The notes: a model not told the origin generated them from the letters alone. DNA of 64,000 nt from Vibrio palustris (GCF_024346995.1 NZ_AP024888.1:930001-994000), one strand, 5' to 3'. Counted from the stretch's first letter, positions 55,066-64,000 are shown. Program-made: numbers and translations.

Positions 55066-56376
55066 TTAAGCGAACTCTTTTGCGTCCATCACAACATGTG
55101 AAAGCAACACCATGGCGTTTTGTAATACCGACTCATTAAAATCAAATTTATCGTTATGATGACCTGCAGCCAGCTCAGTGCCAAAAATCATGTAGGTGGC
55201 TTGACCGCCATGTTGCTTAACCCGCTCCATAAAGTAGGTCGCATCTTCCGATCCTGCCGAGCCTTTCAGTTCATGATGCACTTGTTTAAAGCGCTGTAAG
55301 CTTGTCGCTTTATCGGCAATAAACGTCACCCAATCCGGCGACGGCACACTTCGCTGGGCGGCGCCCACAACATCGATATCAAAATCGACTTCATACATCT
55401 GCGCCACACCTTGAATAATGGCTTTGCTGCGCGCGAACATATAATCATTGATCTCGTTATTTTCGCCGCGGCATTCCACTTGTAAGTGGGCATGCTGAGC
55501 AATCACATTACGTCCCGTTCCACCGTTGAACACGCCGACGTTAATGCGGGAGGCGCCATCACAATGACGGCTAATACTATGCAAGCCAATGGTCGCCTGA
55601 GCAGCGGCTAAAATGGCATTGCGGCCTTGTTCTGGATTACCGCCTGCATGAGCAGGCACGCCATGAAAGTCCACATTAAACTTGGTCGTGGCCAGAAAGT
55701 TATCACTGCCACAAATCACTTCACCATCCGGTACACCAGTTCCGATATGGATCGCCATAAACAAATCAACATCATCGACGACACCGGCATCCGCCATGGA
55801 TTTAGCGCCGCGCGTGCCTTCTTCCGCGGGTTGAAAAATCAATTTCATTGTTCCGCATAACTGCGCTTTATTTGCGATTAAATAATGCGCAACCCCTAAG
55901 CCAATCGCGGTGTGCCCGTCATGCCCGCAAGCATGGGCCATGTTATGATTAATCGACGCAAAGCCACACTGCTCAGGAACATGAGCGCAATCGGATGATT
56001 CTTCTAAGTCCAATGCATCCATGTCAACGCGTACACCCACTGTCGGACCAGGTCGGCCAGTCTCTAGCGTCGCCACGATTCCAGTAAAGCCACCAGCAAA
56101 CGCATCAATCCATTTTTCTAACGCGCCTTGCTGCAGCGCACGCGCTTTTTGTGCCGCTAAAAATTCGGCGCTGGGCACTCCCATGCGCGATTCTTCACAA
56201 ATCACGTCGCGACCGAGTGCTAAGGAGTACCCCAACTTATCGAGTTCTTCAGCGACGAGTGTCGCGGTACGAAATTCAACCCAACCTGACTCTGGGTGTT
56301 TGTGTAAATCACGGCGCCAAGCGACCATTTTTTCGGTCAGTGCATTGAGCTGAGAGTCGTGTTCTGTTGCTGACAT
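55066..56376 (-). CDS. abgA: p-Aminobenzoyl-glutamate hydrolase subunit A
   Basis: 436 aa, the same length as E. coli AbgA. The M20 fold shows VGVRVDMDALDLEES, NMAHACGHDGHTAIGLGVAH (metal ligands), LIFQPAEEGTRGAKSMADAG (catalytic Glu) and GSEDATYFMERVKQHGG. It forms a heterodimer with AbgB. It is 66 bp upstream of abgB on the same strand and 104 bp downstream of abgT. Products are p-aminobenzoate, usable for folate, and glutamate. Confidence 0.94.
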   Translation of the reverse strand: MSATEHDSQLNALTEKMVAWRRDLHKHPESGWVEFRTATLVAEELDKLGYSLALGRDVICEESRMGVPSAEFLAAQKARALQQGALEKWIDAFAGGFTGIVATLETGRPGPTVGVRVDMDALDLEESSDCAHVPEQCGFASINHNMAHACGHDGHTAIGLGVAHYLIANKAQLCGTMKLIFQPAEEGTRGAKSMADAGVVDDVDLFMAIHIGTGVPDGEVICGSDNFLATTKFNVDFHGVPAHAGGNPEQGRNAILAAAQATIGLHSISRHCDGASRINVGVFNGGTGRNVIAQHAHLQVECRGENNEINDYMFARSKAIIQGVAQMYEVDFDIDVVGAAQRSVPSPDWVTFIADKATSLQRFKQVHHELKGSAGSEDATYFMERVKQHGGQATYMIFGTELAAGHHNDKFDFNESVLQNAMVLLSHVVMDAKEFA

Positions 56377-56480
56377 AATGGATTCTCCAATTTGCTTTCA
56401 AGCGTTACTAACGAACGGAATAGAGGGAAAACTAAGGGGTGAGCCCCCTAAGTTTTAGATTATTTTTAAGCCAACAAGCA

Positions 56481-58010
56481 CTACAACATAGGATAAATGC
56501 CTGGGCCAATCGGTAAATTAAACGTGAAGAAAATCAATAGCATGACTAACCAAGAACCTAAAAACGCCAGAGAATAAGGAATTAATAAGGCGATCATCGT
56601 GCCCATCCCCGCGTCTTTGTCGTACTCTTTCATCATCGATAAAATCACAACAAAATAAGGGCTTAGCGGTGTCACAATATTGGTGGAGGAATCGGCTACG
56701 CGATACGCCAACTGAATAAACGCTGGGTGGTAACCTAACTGCATAAACATCGGTACAAACACTGGCGCTTCTAACGCCCATTTGGCCGAGCCACTAGGGA
56801 TTAAAAAGTTAAGCCCCGCAGTAAAAACACAATAACCGAGGATAACGGCAATGCCATCAAAATGGATACTAGCAAGAAAATCAGCACCATTTACCGCAAT
56901 CCATGTTCCTAAATGGCTCCAGTTAAAGTAAGCAATAAACTGAGAACAAAAGAAAATCAGAACAATATAACTCGACATATCAGAAATGGCTTCTGACATG
57001 TATTTGGTCATATCTTTACTGTTTTTAATCAGCCCCATGGTAATGCCATAAGCCAAACCAACAGCGACAAAAAAGAATAGAATGATCGGAATAATGCCTT
57101 TCAAAAACGGCGACGGAATTAGACCTCCATCGGCATTTTGTAAAGGCGAATTGGGCCAAACTGCGAGCGCAATAATGGCACTCAAATACACTATCGCGGT
57201 GATACCTGCATTACGTAATGCGCGTTTTTCCACGCCTGGGGCATGCTCTTTGACGGTTTTACGCTTTCCTTGATATTCACCAAACTTTGGCTCTATGACT
57301 TTATCCGTCACGAGTACGCCAACGACGGTCAATACAAACACGGAGACAATATTAAAATACCAGTTATCAACGGGTGTTACCGTGAGATCGTTTGATACAG
57401 CTTTGACCGCTTCAGAAGAAATCCCCGACAGTAATGCGTCTGTTCCGGCAATTACTAAATTCGCGGTAAACCCCGCGCCTGCACTGGCAAAGCCTGCCAT
57501 GAGCCCGACAATTGGATGACGGCCTACCGACATAAAAACTAATGCCGCCAGTGGAGGTAAAACGATCATCGCGGCATCAGACGCAATGTTCATCATAATG
57601 CCGGAAAACACTACTGCGGTCGTAATGAGGGCCTTAGGCGCATTTAAAATTGTGTGTTTCACCACACTTTCAAGCAGCCCAACACGCTCGGCTAACCCAA
57701 CGCCAATCAGCATGGCCAACACTAACCCAAGTGGAGCAAATCCAGTGAAGTTGTTCAGCATATGGGTAAAAATAAATACGATGCCATCGTGGGATAACAA
57801 ACTGCGAATCGGTAAATCTTTACCCGTCGCGGGGTGGATGACGGACGCACCTTCACTCGCGGCCCATACCGAGGCGGCAATGACGACTAACGCAAGAACA
57901 AAAAACAACACGATCGGTTCTGGCAGTTTATTACCCAGTCGTTCAATGGTTTTAAATAAACCACTTGGTTCTGATGAACGAGCTACTTTTGTGGCTTCAA
58001 ATTGAGACAT
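56481..58010 (-). CDS. abgT: p-Aminobenzoyl-glutamate transporter
   Basis: 509 aa from ATG 58010 (AAGGA 8 bp upstream), close to E. coli AbgT at 508. Inner-membrane secondary transporter of the AbgT family. It carries GFAPLGLVLAMLIGVGLAERVGLLESVVK, SDAAMIVLPPLAALVFMSVGRHPIVGLMAGFASAGAGFTANL, SPFLKGIIPIILFFFVAVGLAYG and a C-terminal NLPIGPGIYP that is almost identical to E. coli. It should import p-aminobenzoyl-glutamate for AbgAB; other family members export sulphonamides. The open frame upstream to 58085 is not conserved. First gene of the operon, divergent from abgR. Confidence 0.94.
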   Translation of the reverse strand: MSQFEATKVARSSEPSGLFKTIERLGNKLPEPIVLFFVLALVVIAASVWAASEGASVIHPATGKDLPIRSLLSHDGIVFIFTHMLNNFTGFAPLGLVLAMLIGVGLAERVGLLESVVKHTILNAPKALITTAVVFSGIMMNIASDAAMIVLPPLAALVFMSVGRHPIVGLMAGFASAGAGFTANLVIAGTDALLSGISSEAVKAVSNDLTVTPVDNWYFNIVSVFVLTVVGVLVTDKVIEPKFGEYQGKRKTVKEHAPGVEKRALRNAGITAIVYLSAIIALAVWPNSPLQNADGGLIPSPFLKGIIPIILFFFVAVGLAYGITMGLIKNSKDMTKYMSEAISDMSSYIVLIFFCSQFIAYFNWSHLGTWIAVNGADFLASIHFDGIAVILGYCVFTAGLNFLIPSGSAKWALEAPVFVPMFMQLGYHPAFIQLAYRVADSSTNIVTPLSPYFVVILSMMKEYDKDAGMGTMIALLIPYSLAFLGSWLVMLLIFFTFNLPIGPGIYPML

Positions 58011-58177
58011 ATCAACAATCCTTCGCAATATCACAATGTTATTTGACGCTTCTGGTTTTCTTCCTGATACCATAGAACGAAGCAATCAATGCATAAACTC
58101 AATGTATTGATTAAAGGAATACCCCACAAGACAACGAATACAATGGGGGGATAACCAATCGTTATCACGGATGAAAT

Positions 58178-59104
58178 ATGGCAATAAAGATCAATCAATT
58201 AAAATGTTTAGTAACGGTAGCGGAACACGGAAGTATTCGTGCGGCCAGTCGAGCACTGGCTATTTCTCAGCCAGCGGTCACGCGCGCAATACGTGAACTC
58301 GAAGCCTATTTAGGTGCACAAATCGTCATTAGAGGTACACAGGGCATTACTCTAACTGAGCCTGGTGAACATTTGCTTGCTCATGCGCATTTAGTGCTGC
58401 GAGAACTGCACCTTGCTGAAGAATCGTTTAAGCAAGCTACGGGGCATCAGTACGGAACGGTCAATGTGGGGATTGGAGCAAGTGTGGCCTGTGAGTTGAT
58501 GCCGCAAGTGATCCGTAAATTTAGAGAAAAGTATCCGCATGTCAAAATCAAAATACAAGAAGGACAATTAGAAGCGCACATTGAAAGCCTACGCCAAGGA
58601 AAGCTCGACTTTGCTATCAACACACTTCAGCCTAATATGGAACTTCATGATTTTAAACGCGAAAAAATTATGGAAATTCCATTTAAGTTAGTCGTACGTA
58701 AAAACCACCCACAGCTCAATGGGGAGTGCTCAATTGAAGAATTACAAGATTATGATTGGATAATGCCGACCACTCGCAGTAGCTATCTCAATACAGTCTA
58801 CGATGCGTTAAGTCAGCACAGCCGTCACTTAAAAAATACTATCACGTGTGAGTCTTATCTATCGACATTGGCCATTGTTAGTCAAACCGATTGCATTGCC
58901 CTAGTCTCAGAAACCGCGTTCGATCATTACACTTACTCCAATCAACTCGATGAAATTATTTTAGATCCGCCTCTACCATTGGCGACCTATTATTTAGTGT
59001 CGAGAAAATCAAGCCAGCTTACGCCGATAGCGCAAGCATTGGCGCAGCTCTTTATGTATCAAACACGGCCACTGTTTTCCAGCGCTGAACAGCCAACGTG
59101 TTGA
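58178..59104 (+). CDS. abgR: LysR-family regulator AbgR
   Basis: 308 aa against 302 in E. coli AbgR. N-terminal winged HTH: HGSIRAASRALAISQPAVTRAIRELEAYLGAQ. The effector domain has GASVACELMPQVIRKF, EGQLEAHIESLRQGKLDFAI and a polar substrate pocket. It is divergent from abgT with 167 bp between starts, the place for autorepression and activation of abgTAB. No convincing T-N11-A box could be singled out. Followed by a bidirectional terminator. Confidence 0.88.
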   Translation: MAIKINQLKCLVTVAEHGSIRAASRALAISQPAVTRAIRELEAYLGAQIVIRGTQGITLTEPGEHLLAHAHLVLRELHLAEESFKQATGHQYGTVNVGIGASVACELMPQVIRKFREKYPHVKIKIQEGQLEAHIESLRQGKLDFAINTLQPNMELHDFKREKIMEIPFKLVVRKNHPQLNGECSIEELQDYDWIMPTTRSSYLNTVYDALSQHSRHLKNTITCESYLSTLAIVSQTDCIALVSETAFDHYTYSNQLDEIILDPPLPLATYYLVSRKSSQLTPIAQALAQLFMYQTRPLFSSAEQPTC

Positions 59105-59116
59105 TACCACATGCAA

Positions 59117-59143
59117 AAAACGCCCTCTATATTCGGGCGTTTT
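59117..59143. terminator. Bidirectional terminator between abgR and the methyltransferase gene
   Basis: AAAACGCCC (59117-59125), 9-nt loop, GGGCGTTTT (59135-59143), with A- and T-runs on both sides. Confidence 0.87.
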
Positions 59144-59145
59144 AC

Positions 59146-59808
59146 TCAGAGTTGCTCGGAAAAACGGGTTTGCACATGTTGGTGAGCGGCGTCAGATATA
59201 TCACACCCTAAATACTGTCGCTGAAGATTATGGGCGGCAATTAACGTCGCCCCAGAGCCAAAAAAGGGGTCGACCACGGTTTGTTTTTCACAGCTACTTT
59301 GCTTAATCAACGTTTCTAATAAGCCCACGGGTTTCTCGGTCGGGTAACCGCGATAGACACGCTTAAATGTGAGAATATCGGGAATGCTTAAATCGTTAAG
59401 CTTACGTTTACCCTTTTCAAAAAACAAAATATATTCGTGGCGTGCTCGGTAATGATATCCCATACCAATGCTAACTTTATCCCAAATAATCGGCTTCCAA
59501 AACTTAAAGCCAACTTGCTCAGCAATCGGTTTAATCGCGAACATGGTTTCTTGGTCACAGAATAGATAAAAGTGCGCATTAGGCTTTAACACGCGATACA
59601 CTTCGTTAAGCAATGCTTCAAAGCGATCGTTAGGGAAAATATCAAACCATTGATTACTTGATGATTTACTAACTTTAAGCCGCGTAGTTGTGCCTATTTT
59701 ACGATGCTTTTCCAGCGACTCATAAGGAGGATCGGTGATCATAAGATCGACGCTTCCCGCCTCCAATGTCGCTAACCATTGCACCGCATCTTGTTTGAAC
59801 AGTTGCAT
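59146..59808 (-). CDS. Orphan DNA methyltransferase (DPPY, beta class)
   Basis: 220 aa. The catalytic motif IV is LMITDPPYESL near residue 23. Motif I, the S-adenosylmethionine site, is near the C-terminus (VVDPFFGSGATLIAAH), so the order IV-I defines the beta class of N6-adenine or N4-cytosine methyltransferases. Preceding blocks GYPTEKPVGLLETLIKQS and VGFKFWKPIIWDK are typical. No restriction endonuclease gene is present, so it is solitary and may have a regulatory or phage-derived role. The start lies 3 bp after the DUF3820 stop, so it is cotranscribed with that gene. Recognition sequence unknown. Confidence 0.9.
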   Translation of the reverse strand: MQLFKQDAVQWLATLEAGSVDLMITDPPYESLEKHRKIGTTTRLKVSKSSSNQWFDIFPNDRFEALLNEVYRVLKPNAHFYLFCDQETMFAIKPIAEQVGFKFWKPIIWDKVSIGMGYHYRARHEYILFFEKGKRKLNDLSIPDILTFKRVYRGYPTEKPVGLLETLIKQSSCEKQTVVDPFFGSGATLIAAHNLQRQYLGCDISDAAHQHVQTRFSEQL

Positions 59809-59811
59809 TAA

Positions 59812-60042
59812 TTAATACTCATCACGCTTATATTTAAGCGGCTTAACAACAGCATCCAACCCCTCGACTTTGAGAGCCAAACACAGCTGCATGAGTTCCC
59901 CTAGTTCTCCTTGAGGGAATTCGCTTTTGTTGGCAAACCACAATAGGTAGGCTTCAGGTAAATCAATAAGATAGCGCCCAGCATATTTACCAAACGGCAT
60001 TTTCATGCGCGCTAACTTTATGATGTTCTCTTTTTCTAACAT
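59812..60042 (-). CDS. DUF3820 small protein
   Basis: 76 aa, a single DUF3820 domain. MKMPFGKYAGRYLIDLPEAYLLWFANKSEFPQGELGELM is the family signature (xPFGKYxGxxLxDLPxxYLxWF), also labelled a putative quorum-sensing-regulated factor in some databases. DUF3820 also occurs fused to DNA polymerase III epsilon-like exonucleases, which suggests a nucleic-acid-linked role. It is flanked by a methyltransferase (3 bp) and by the threonine-aldolase-like gene (6 bp), so the three form one operon. Direct function unknown. Confidence 0.85.
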   Translation of the reverse strand: MLEKENIIKLARMKMPFGKYAGRYLIDLPEAYLLWFANKSEFPQGELGELMQLCLALKVEGLDAVVKPLKYKRDEY

Positions 60043-60048
60043 GGGAAT

Positions 60049-61128
60049 CTACTCATGCACATAATCATTCACCCATTCAAGAATATCAATTAAATCATGA
60101 TCAGACATGTCGAGCAGACGATCGCCGACATAACATTCAATAACACAACGATCCGGTTGTGGGGCAGTTTGGGGATTACCAAGCCAAATACCTTTCGCTT
60201 TGGCTAATTTATCACGCAGTACTAATGCTTTTTCATAGCTGACAGGTAAATACCAGTGAAACATGTTGGCCTGCGGAGCTCGAGGGTTAAGCTCAAAATC
60301 CAGATAGTCATGAAAAATTTGATACACTTGCTGAGTGCGTTCAAACAACGCCCCCATACGCGCAATGCGCTCATCGAACTGCATCGCTGCCGACACAATA
60401 TACGGCGTGCGATGATATACATTCCCCCCTTGGCGGCGCATCCATAGCCGTGCTTTTTTGATAAAGTCGTGATTACCCAACAATAGTGAGCCACCTAGGC
60501 CATTCACACCTTTGTATAAAGAAACATAAACAGAATCGAACCCGTGGGCAATATCGGCATACGAACATTCGTAGTAAGCCGCACTTTCCCATAACCGTGC
60601 TCCATCCATATGTAAATGGATGTCTTGGTCATGACAGTAAGATTTGATTTTCTCAAGCTCATCCCAACCAGGTAATTGCCCGCCTAATTCTCGCATCGGC
60701 AATTCATAGACAGCCGCGGCTAGCTCATCTGGCCAAGCTTTTAAGTCCTCGACCGACCAAGGACGATAAGCATCGCCCACCGGCAAAACATTAAAGCGCT
60801 GTTGAAGCTGATACCCTTGCCCTTCATGACGCATAACATGGCAAGTTTCATGCATCGCGACATTAAAACAGTGGCGTTGCTGACAGGCTAATTGCAGGGC
60901 TGTAGGCTGTGTCATGGTGCCAGAAATCACAAATAGTGCCGATTCAAACCCAAGTAACTGAGCAATTTTGTTCTCAAATTGCTCAATGGCTTCGCCATCG
61001 CCATAAACATCATGTTTGATGTTATTCTGTTCGCACCAAGTGGCCATGGCGGAAAACAACTCCGCTGGGGTCTGCTCTCGGTTCCCCGAAAGAAAAGTGT
61101 GGCACTGCTCGCGTAAACCTGTTGCCAT
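60049..61128 (-). CDS. Threonine aldolase-like PLP enzyme
   Basis: 359 aa from ATG 61128, which has GGAG 7 bp upstream; two more ATG codons precede it. Fold type I PLP enzyme of the beta-eliminating lyase family (PF01212). VYGDGEAIEQFENKIAQLLG, AMHETCHVMRHEGQG, MDGARLWESAAYY (the D-G-A-R-L pocket) and the lysine in VSLYKGVNGLGGSLLLG are seen. The usual SFSKGLGAPVG loop of low-specificity threonine aldolases is changed to SLYKGVNGLGG, so the substrate may differ. The likely reaction is cleavage of a beta-hydroxy amino acid to glycine and an aldehyde. First gene of the operon with DUF3820 and the methyltransferase. Confidence 0.85.
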   Translation of the reverse strand: MATGLREQCHTFLSGNREQTPAELFSAMATWCEQNNIKHDVYGDGEAIEQFENKIAQLLGFESALFVISGTMTQPTALQLACQQRHCFNVAMHETCHVMRHEGQGYQLQQRFNVLPVGDAYRPWSVEDLKAWPDELAAAVYELPMRELGGQLPGWDELEKIKSYCHDQDIHLHMDGARLWESAAYYECSYADIAHGFDSVYVSLYKGVNGLGGSLLLGNHDFIKKARLWMRRQGGNVYHRTPYIVSAAMQFDERIARMGALFERTQQVYQIFHDYLDFELNPRAPQANMFHWYLPVSYEKALVLRDKLAKAKGIWLGNPQTAPQPDRCVIECYVGDRLLDMSDHDLIDILEWVNDYVHE

Positions 61129-61408
61129 CATCATACTCCAAGATCTGTGATTATTTTGGTTATCATTATTGTTTACCTTACCCCCACTAAGCTGATAAAT
61201 CTAATCAAATTTATTTGCTTTCCTCGACTATTTTTTGGCGAATTCTCTCCCGCGATTCTCAGGAAAATACCTCACAGGCATAGCCGAGACTATCATTGGT
61301 TGCTACTATACGCGCCCAAACTTGACTAAACGACTCAAGTATTGGTTTTACCCTGTTTAATTTAAGGGACGATTTTGTTTTTTCCTTTGTAAGGCACAGA
61401 TTTTTCAC

Positions 61409-62758
61409 ATGCAGCAAACCCAACATACAACATCGCTCGCGCGACAGCTTTTTCAAATGACTTGGCCAATGATGTTTGGCGTACTGTCGTTAATGAGTTT
61501 TCAACTCGTGGACAGTGCATTTATCGGCCAGTTAGGTGTGTTACCGCTCGCGACTCAGGGCTTTACTATGCCTATCCAGATGATCATTATCGGATTACAA
61601 GTAGGCTTAGGTATTGCGACTACTGCCGTCATTTCTAAAGCATTAGGCGCACGTCAAACCCGTTATGCCAAACAGCTAGGTGGGTTAGTCGTCGCAATGG
61701 GGAGTTTTGGCGTTGCTATATTTTGCTTACTGATTTATTGGATTCGCGATCCTATTCTTGCGTTGCTCAGTGCTCCTGAGGACATTGGTCCTATCATTGA
61801 TACTTATTGGATTTGGTGGCTTGCAAGCGCATGGATTGGAGCTGTTTTGTACTTCCTATATAGCTTATGCCGTGCGAATGGCAATACCATGTTACCCGGT
61901 ACCATTATGATGGTCACCAGCTTACTCAACTTGATTCTTGACCCTTTATTTATTTTTACGTTCGATATGGGGTTAAATGGTGCCGCTTTCGCCACTTGTG
62001 CCGCCTTTGGTATCGGTATTCTCATCGTCGCTCCCAAAGTATCGATGAGACATTGGATGCTTTTTGATTGGCACGATATACATATTAAAAACAGTATTGT
62101 TGATATTGTTCATATTATGGGCCCAGCGATGCTCAGCCAGCTACTCCCGCCACTATCTTCAATGCTGGCAACGAAACTCCTCGCCTCATTTGGTACAGAG
62201 GCCGTGGCTGCGTGGGCAGTGGGATCTCGCTTTGAATTCTTTTCTATTGTCGGAGTCTTGGCATTAACGATGTCGATGCCGCCTATGGTGGGTCGCCTTC
62301 TCGGGGCCAAAAATACCGCAGAAATTCGTTCTTTAGTCTCAATTGCGGTGAAGTTCATCTTTATCTTTCAGCTTATTATCGCTGTTGTTGCTTGGCTTTT
62401 TGCCACACCACTGGCCAATATTATGACGAGCGAACCAGATGTTCAGCACATATTGAATTGGCACTTAACGATCGTACCATTTAGTTTAGGGTTATTGGGC
62501 ATTTGTATGCTCATGGTATCGGTATCTAATGCGCTCGGAAAGTCGTATGTCGCCCTACTTATTTCTGCATTACGTTTATTTGCCTGTTTCCTTCCTTGTT
62601 TATGGCTAGGTGCCGAGTGGGGCGGATTACACGGGGTTTTCTGGGGGGCTTTCGCGGGCAACCTTCTCGCGGGTGTGATTGCTTACCTACTCTACGATTC
62701 TGCATTGAGTAAGGTAGAAAAGCGCATTACGTCTGCGCCTTCCACTAAATCTAAGTAA
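61409..62758 (+). CDS. MATE-family multidrug/toxin efflux transporter
   Basis: 449 aa with twelve predicted helices in two pseudo-repeats. The MATE opening LARQLFQMTWPMMFGVLSLMSFQLVDSAFIGQLG is followed by MPIQMIIIGLQVGLGIATTAVISKALGA and a second half beginning MGPAMLSQLLPPLSSMLATK, with AVAAWAVGSRFEFFSIVGVLALTMSM. NorM-type members exchange Na+ or H+ for cationic drugs and dyes. The ribosome site is weak (AAGG 15 bp upstream). Single gene, convergent with aroG across a shared terminator. Confidence 0.9.
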   Translation: MQQTQHTTSLARQLFQMTWPMMFGVLSLMSFQLVDSAFIGQLGVLPLATQGFTMPIQMIIIGLQVGLGIATTAVISKALGARQTRYAKQLGGLVVAMGSFGVAIFCLLIYWIRDPILALLSAPEDIGPIIDTYWIWWLASAWIGAVLYFLYSLCRANGNTMLPGTIMMVTSLLNLILDPLFIFTFDMGLNGAAFATCAAFGIGILIVAPKVSMRHWMLFDWHDIHIKNSIVDIVHIMGPAMLSQLLPPLSSMLATKLLASFGTEAVAAWAVGSRFEFFSIVGVLALTMSMPPMVGRLLGAKNTAEIRSLVSIAVKFIFIFQLIIAVVAWLFATPLANIMTSEPDVQHILNWHLTIVPFSLGLLGICMLMVSVSNALGKSYVALLISALRLFACFLPCLWLGAEWGGLHGVFWGAFAGNLLAGVIAYLLYDSALSKVEKRITSAPSTKSK

Positions 62759-62796
62759 GTCGGACGAGTGTTTGACTCGCCCCTTCATTTAAGCAC

Positions 62797-62825
62797 AAAA
62801 AAAGCACCGCTCAACGGTGCTTTTT
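62797..62825. terminator. Bidirectional terminator between MATE gene and aroG
   Basis: AAAAAAAGCACCG (62797-62809), loop CTCAA, CGGTGC (62815-62820), then TTTTT. A- and T-runs on both sides. Confidence 0.92.
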
Positions 62826-62856
62826 ATTTTCTATTGCCGAGTGAATGGCTCAATCG

Positions 62857-63909
62857 TTATTTTTGACGACGGGCTTCTACGGATGCCGCTAATTGACGTA
62901 GTACCACTTCGGTATCATCCCAGCCGATACAACCGTCCGTCACCGACTGACCATACGTCAGTGTTTGGTTTGGTTCTAAATCTTGGCGACCTTCAACTAA
63001 GTGCGACTCAATCATCACACCAAAAATAGCGTCATCACCTTGTGCAATCTGCGCACCAACATCCTCCGCAACCACACATTGACGTTGATACTGTTTAGAA
63101 CTGTTCGCATGGCTAAAGTCGATCATAATTTTAGGTCTCAGACCCATTGTATCCATTTTCTCTTTTACTTCTGCTACCTGTTTTTGGCTATAGTTTGGCT
63201 CTTTACCACCGCGTAAAATAATATGGCAATCAGGGTTACCATGCGTTCCGACAATGGCAGAATGACCAGACTTGGTGACAGATAAGAAGTTATGTGGTGC
63301 ACCGGCTGAGCGGATCGCATCCGCTGCAATTTTAATGTTGCCATCGGTGCCATTTTTAAAGCCAACTGGGCAAGATAAACCTGATGCCAATTCGCGATGG
63401 ACTTGAGATTCTGTCGTCCGAGCACCGATCGCTCCCCAACTGATCAAATCTGCGACATATTGTGGCGTAATCATGTCTAAAAATTCACTCGCCGTTGGAA
63501 TTCCCATATCCGTAAGATCGAGCAGCAATTTACGGCCAATACGCAAACCATCATTAATTGCATACGTATCATTCATATAAGGGTCGTTGATTAGACCTTT
63601 CCACCCTACCGTCGTACGAGGTTTTTCAAAATACACACGCATGACAATTTCTAGCTTATCACCGAGTTCTTCACGCATGGCTTTTAAACGCTGCCCATAC
63701 TCAAGGGCGGCTTGTGGATCATGAATAGAACATGGACCAATAATAACGAGCAGACGGTCATCCTGACCTTCTAAAATGTTATGAATCGCATCACGGGCTT
63801 TAAATGTTGTGGAGGCGGCGATATCTGTTGCAGGAAACTTTTCTAATACCGCAACAGGTGGTAGTAATTCTTTGATTTCATTTATTCTTACGTCATCGTT
63901 CTGATACAT
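62857..63909 (-). CDS. aroG: 3-Deoxy-7-phosphoheptulonate synthase, AroG type
   Basis: 350 aa from ATG 63909, which aligns with the E. coli AroG start (MxYQNDDxRIxEIKELLPPVA) and has AGG 12 bp upstream; ATG codons 4 and 3 codons earlier are too close to that site. First enzyme of the shikimate pathway, condensing phosphoenolpyruvate and erythrose 4-phosphate. Class I alpha-beta marks are IGPCSIHDP, EKPRTTVGWKGLINDP, GARTTESQVHRELASGLSCPVGFKNGTDG, ILRGGKEPNY and DFSHANSSK, with the metal ligands in the Cys, His, Glu and Asp of these blocks. AroG, AroF and AroH isoenzymes differ in feedback; overall similarity favours AroG. No TyrR box was obvious. Confidence 0.94.
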   Translation of the reverse strand: MYQNDDVRINEIKELLPPVAVLEKFPATDIAASTTFKARDAIHNILEGQDDRLLVIIGPCSIHDPQAALEYGQRLKAMREELGDKLEIVMRVYFEKPRTTVGWKGLINDPYMNDTYAINDGLRIGRKLLLDLTDMGIPTASEFLDMITPQYVADLISWGAIGARTTESQVHRELASGLSCPVGFKNGTDGNIKIAADAIRSAGAPHNFLSVTKSGHSAIVGTHGNPDCHIILRGGKEPNYSQKQVAEVKEKMDTMGLRPKIMIDFSHANSSKQYQRQCVVAEDVGAQIAQGDDAIFGVMIESHLVEGRQDLEPNQTLTYGQSVTDGCIGWDDTEVVLRQLAASVEARRQK

Positions 63910-64000
63910 CGCGTCCATCATCCTAGTTTATTCTCGTACTCGTTCTATTTTAGAGATTATTAGCAGTCCGTTCGCTGCTTTACGAGTAAGGTAGCGATTA

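Noticed and set aside
61141..61170. Fur-like sequence between the threonine-aldolase-like gene and the MATE gene
   Set aside because: Only one half (ATAATGATAA, minus strand) matches well; the other half does not, and neither gene is iron-related.

Overview
The window looks like a chromosomal segment of a marine or plant-associated gammaproteobacterium of the Vibrionaceae. LdhA, GuaC, AroG, EfeU, AbgT and ArfA all read as close relatives of enterobacterial and Vibrio proteins. The grouping of guaC, ldhA, a cold-shock gene, a MoxR/VWA operon, a second ppa and a DAB operon recalls the small chromosome of Vibrio species (from memory, not searched). No rRNA, tRNA, insertion sequence or prophage was recognised. 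It reads as ordinary chromosome with accessory carbohydrate-use genes and a small orphan CRISPR array.

Layout. 1-6.1 kb: a truncated iron/siderophore-type binding protein gene, then a four-gene sugar ABC importer. 6.1-8.4 kb: an orphan type I-F CRISPR array with leader and terminator, then guaC with a structured leader. 8.7-15.7 kb: ldhA, nnr, a PAS / REC-CheC pair, a GNAT gene with a possible leader peptide, arfA with a stop-codon hairpin, and a cold-shock gene. 15.8-21.4 kb: an MscS channel, a FrnE-like protein, a GH43 arabinanase and a chemoreceptor. 21.6-28.7 kb: a six-gene MoxR-DUF58-VWA-BatD operon. 28.7-36.2 kb: a PAP2 phosphatase, ppa, and a LysR gene divergent from dabB-dabA-sua5. 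36.2-43.8 kb: a secreted GH43 with a lectin-like tail, an aldehyde dehydrogenase, two small proteins, a YxjG-type methyltransferase with a MetR-like operator, and a secreted GH5-CBM2 cellulase. 44.2-48.2 kb: an NtrC-type two-component system divergent from two periplasmic DUF4168 paralogues, with a sigma-54 promoter and a 34-bp palindrome between them. 48.2-53.4 kb: a Fur-boxed efe iron-uptake operon and an EAL protein. 53.5-59.1 kb: abgT-abgA-abgB with divergent abgR. 59.1-64 kb: an orphan DNA methyltransferase, a DUF3820 gene, a threonine-aldolase-like gene, a MATE pump and aroG.

How the genes work together. Three secreted glycoside hydrolases and a sugar ABC importer suggest growth on plant or algal polysaccharides. 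Fur-like sites point to iron control of the two iron-uptake loci. The DAB operon should concentrate inorganic carbon. The 44-48 kb block has the architecture of ZraPSR envelope-stress systems, but with a different periplasmic effector family.

Best leads: the sigma-54/DUF4168 two-component module, the arfA hairpin that places its UAA stop in the loop, the orphan I-F array beside guaC (a known attachment gene for CRISPR-guided Tn7-like transposons), and the repeat-hairpin leader of guaC.
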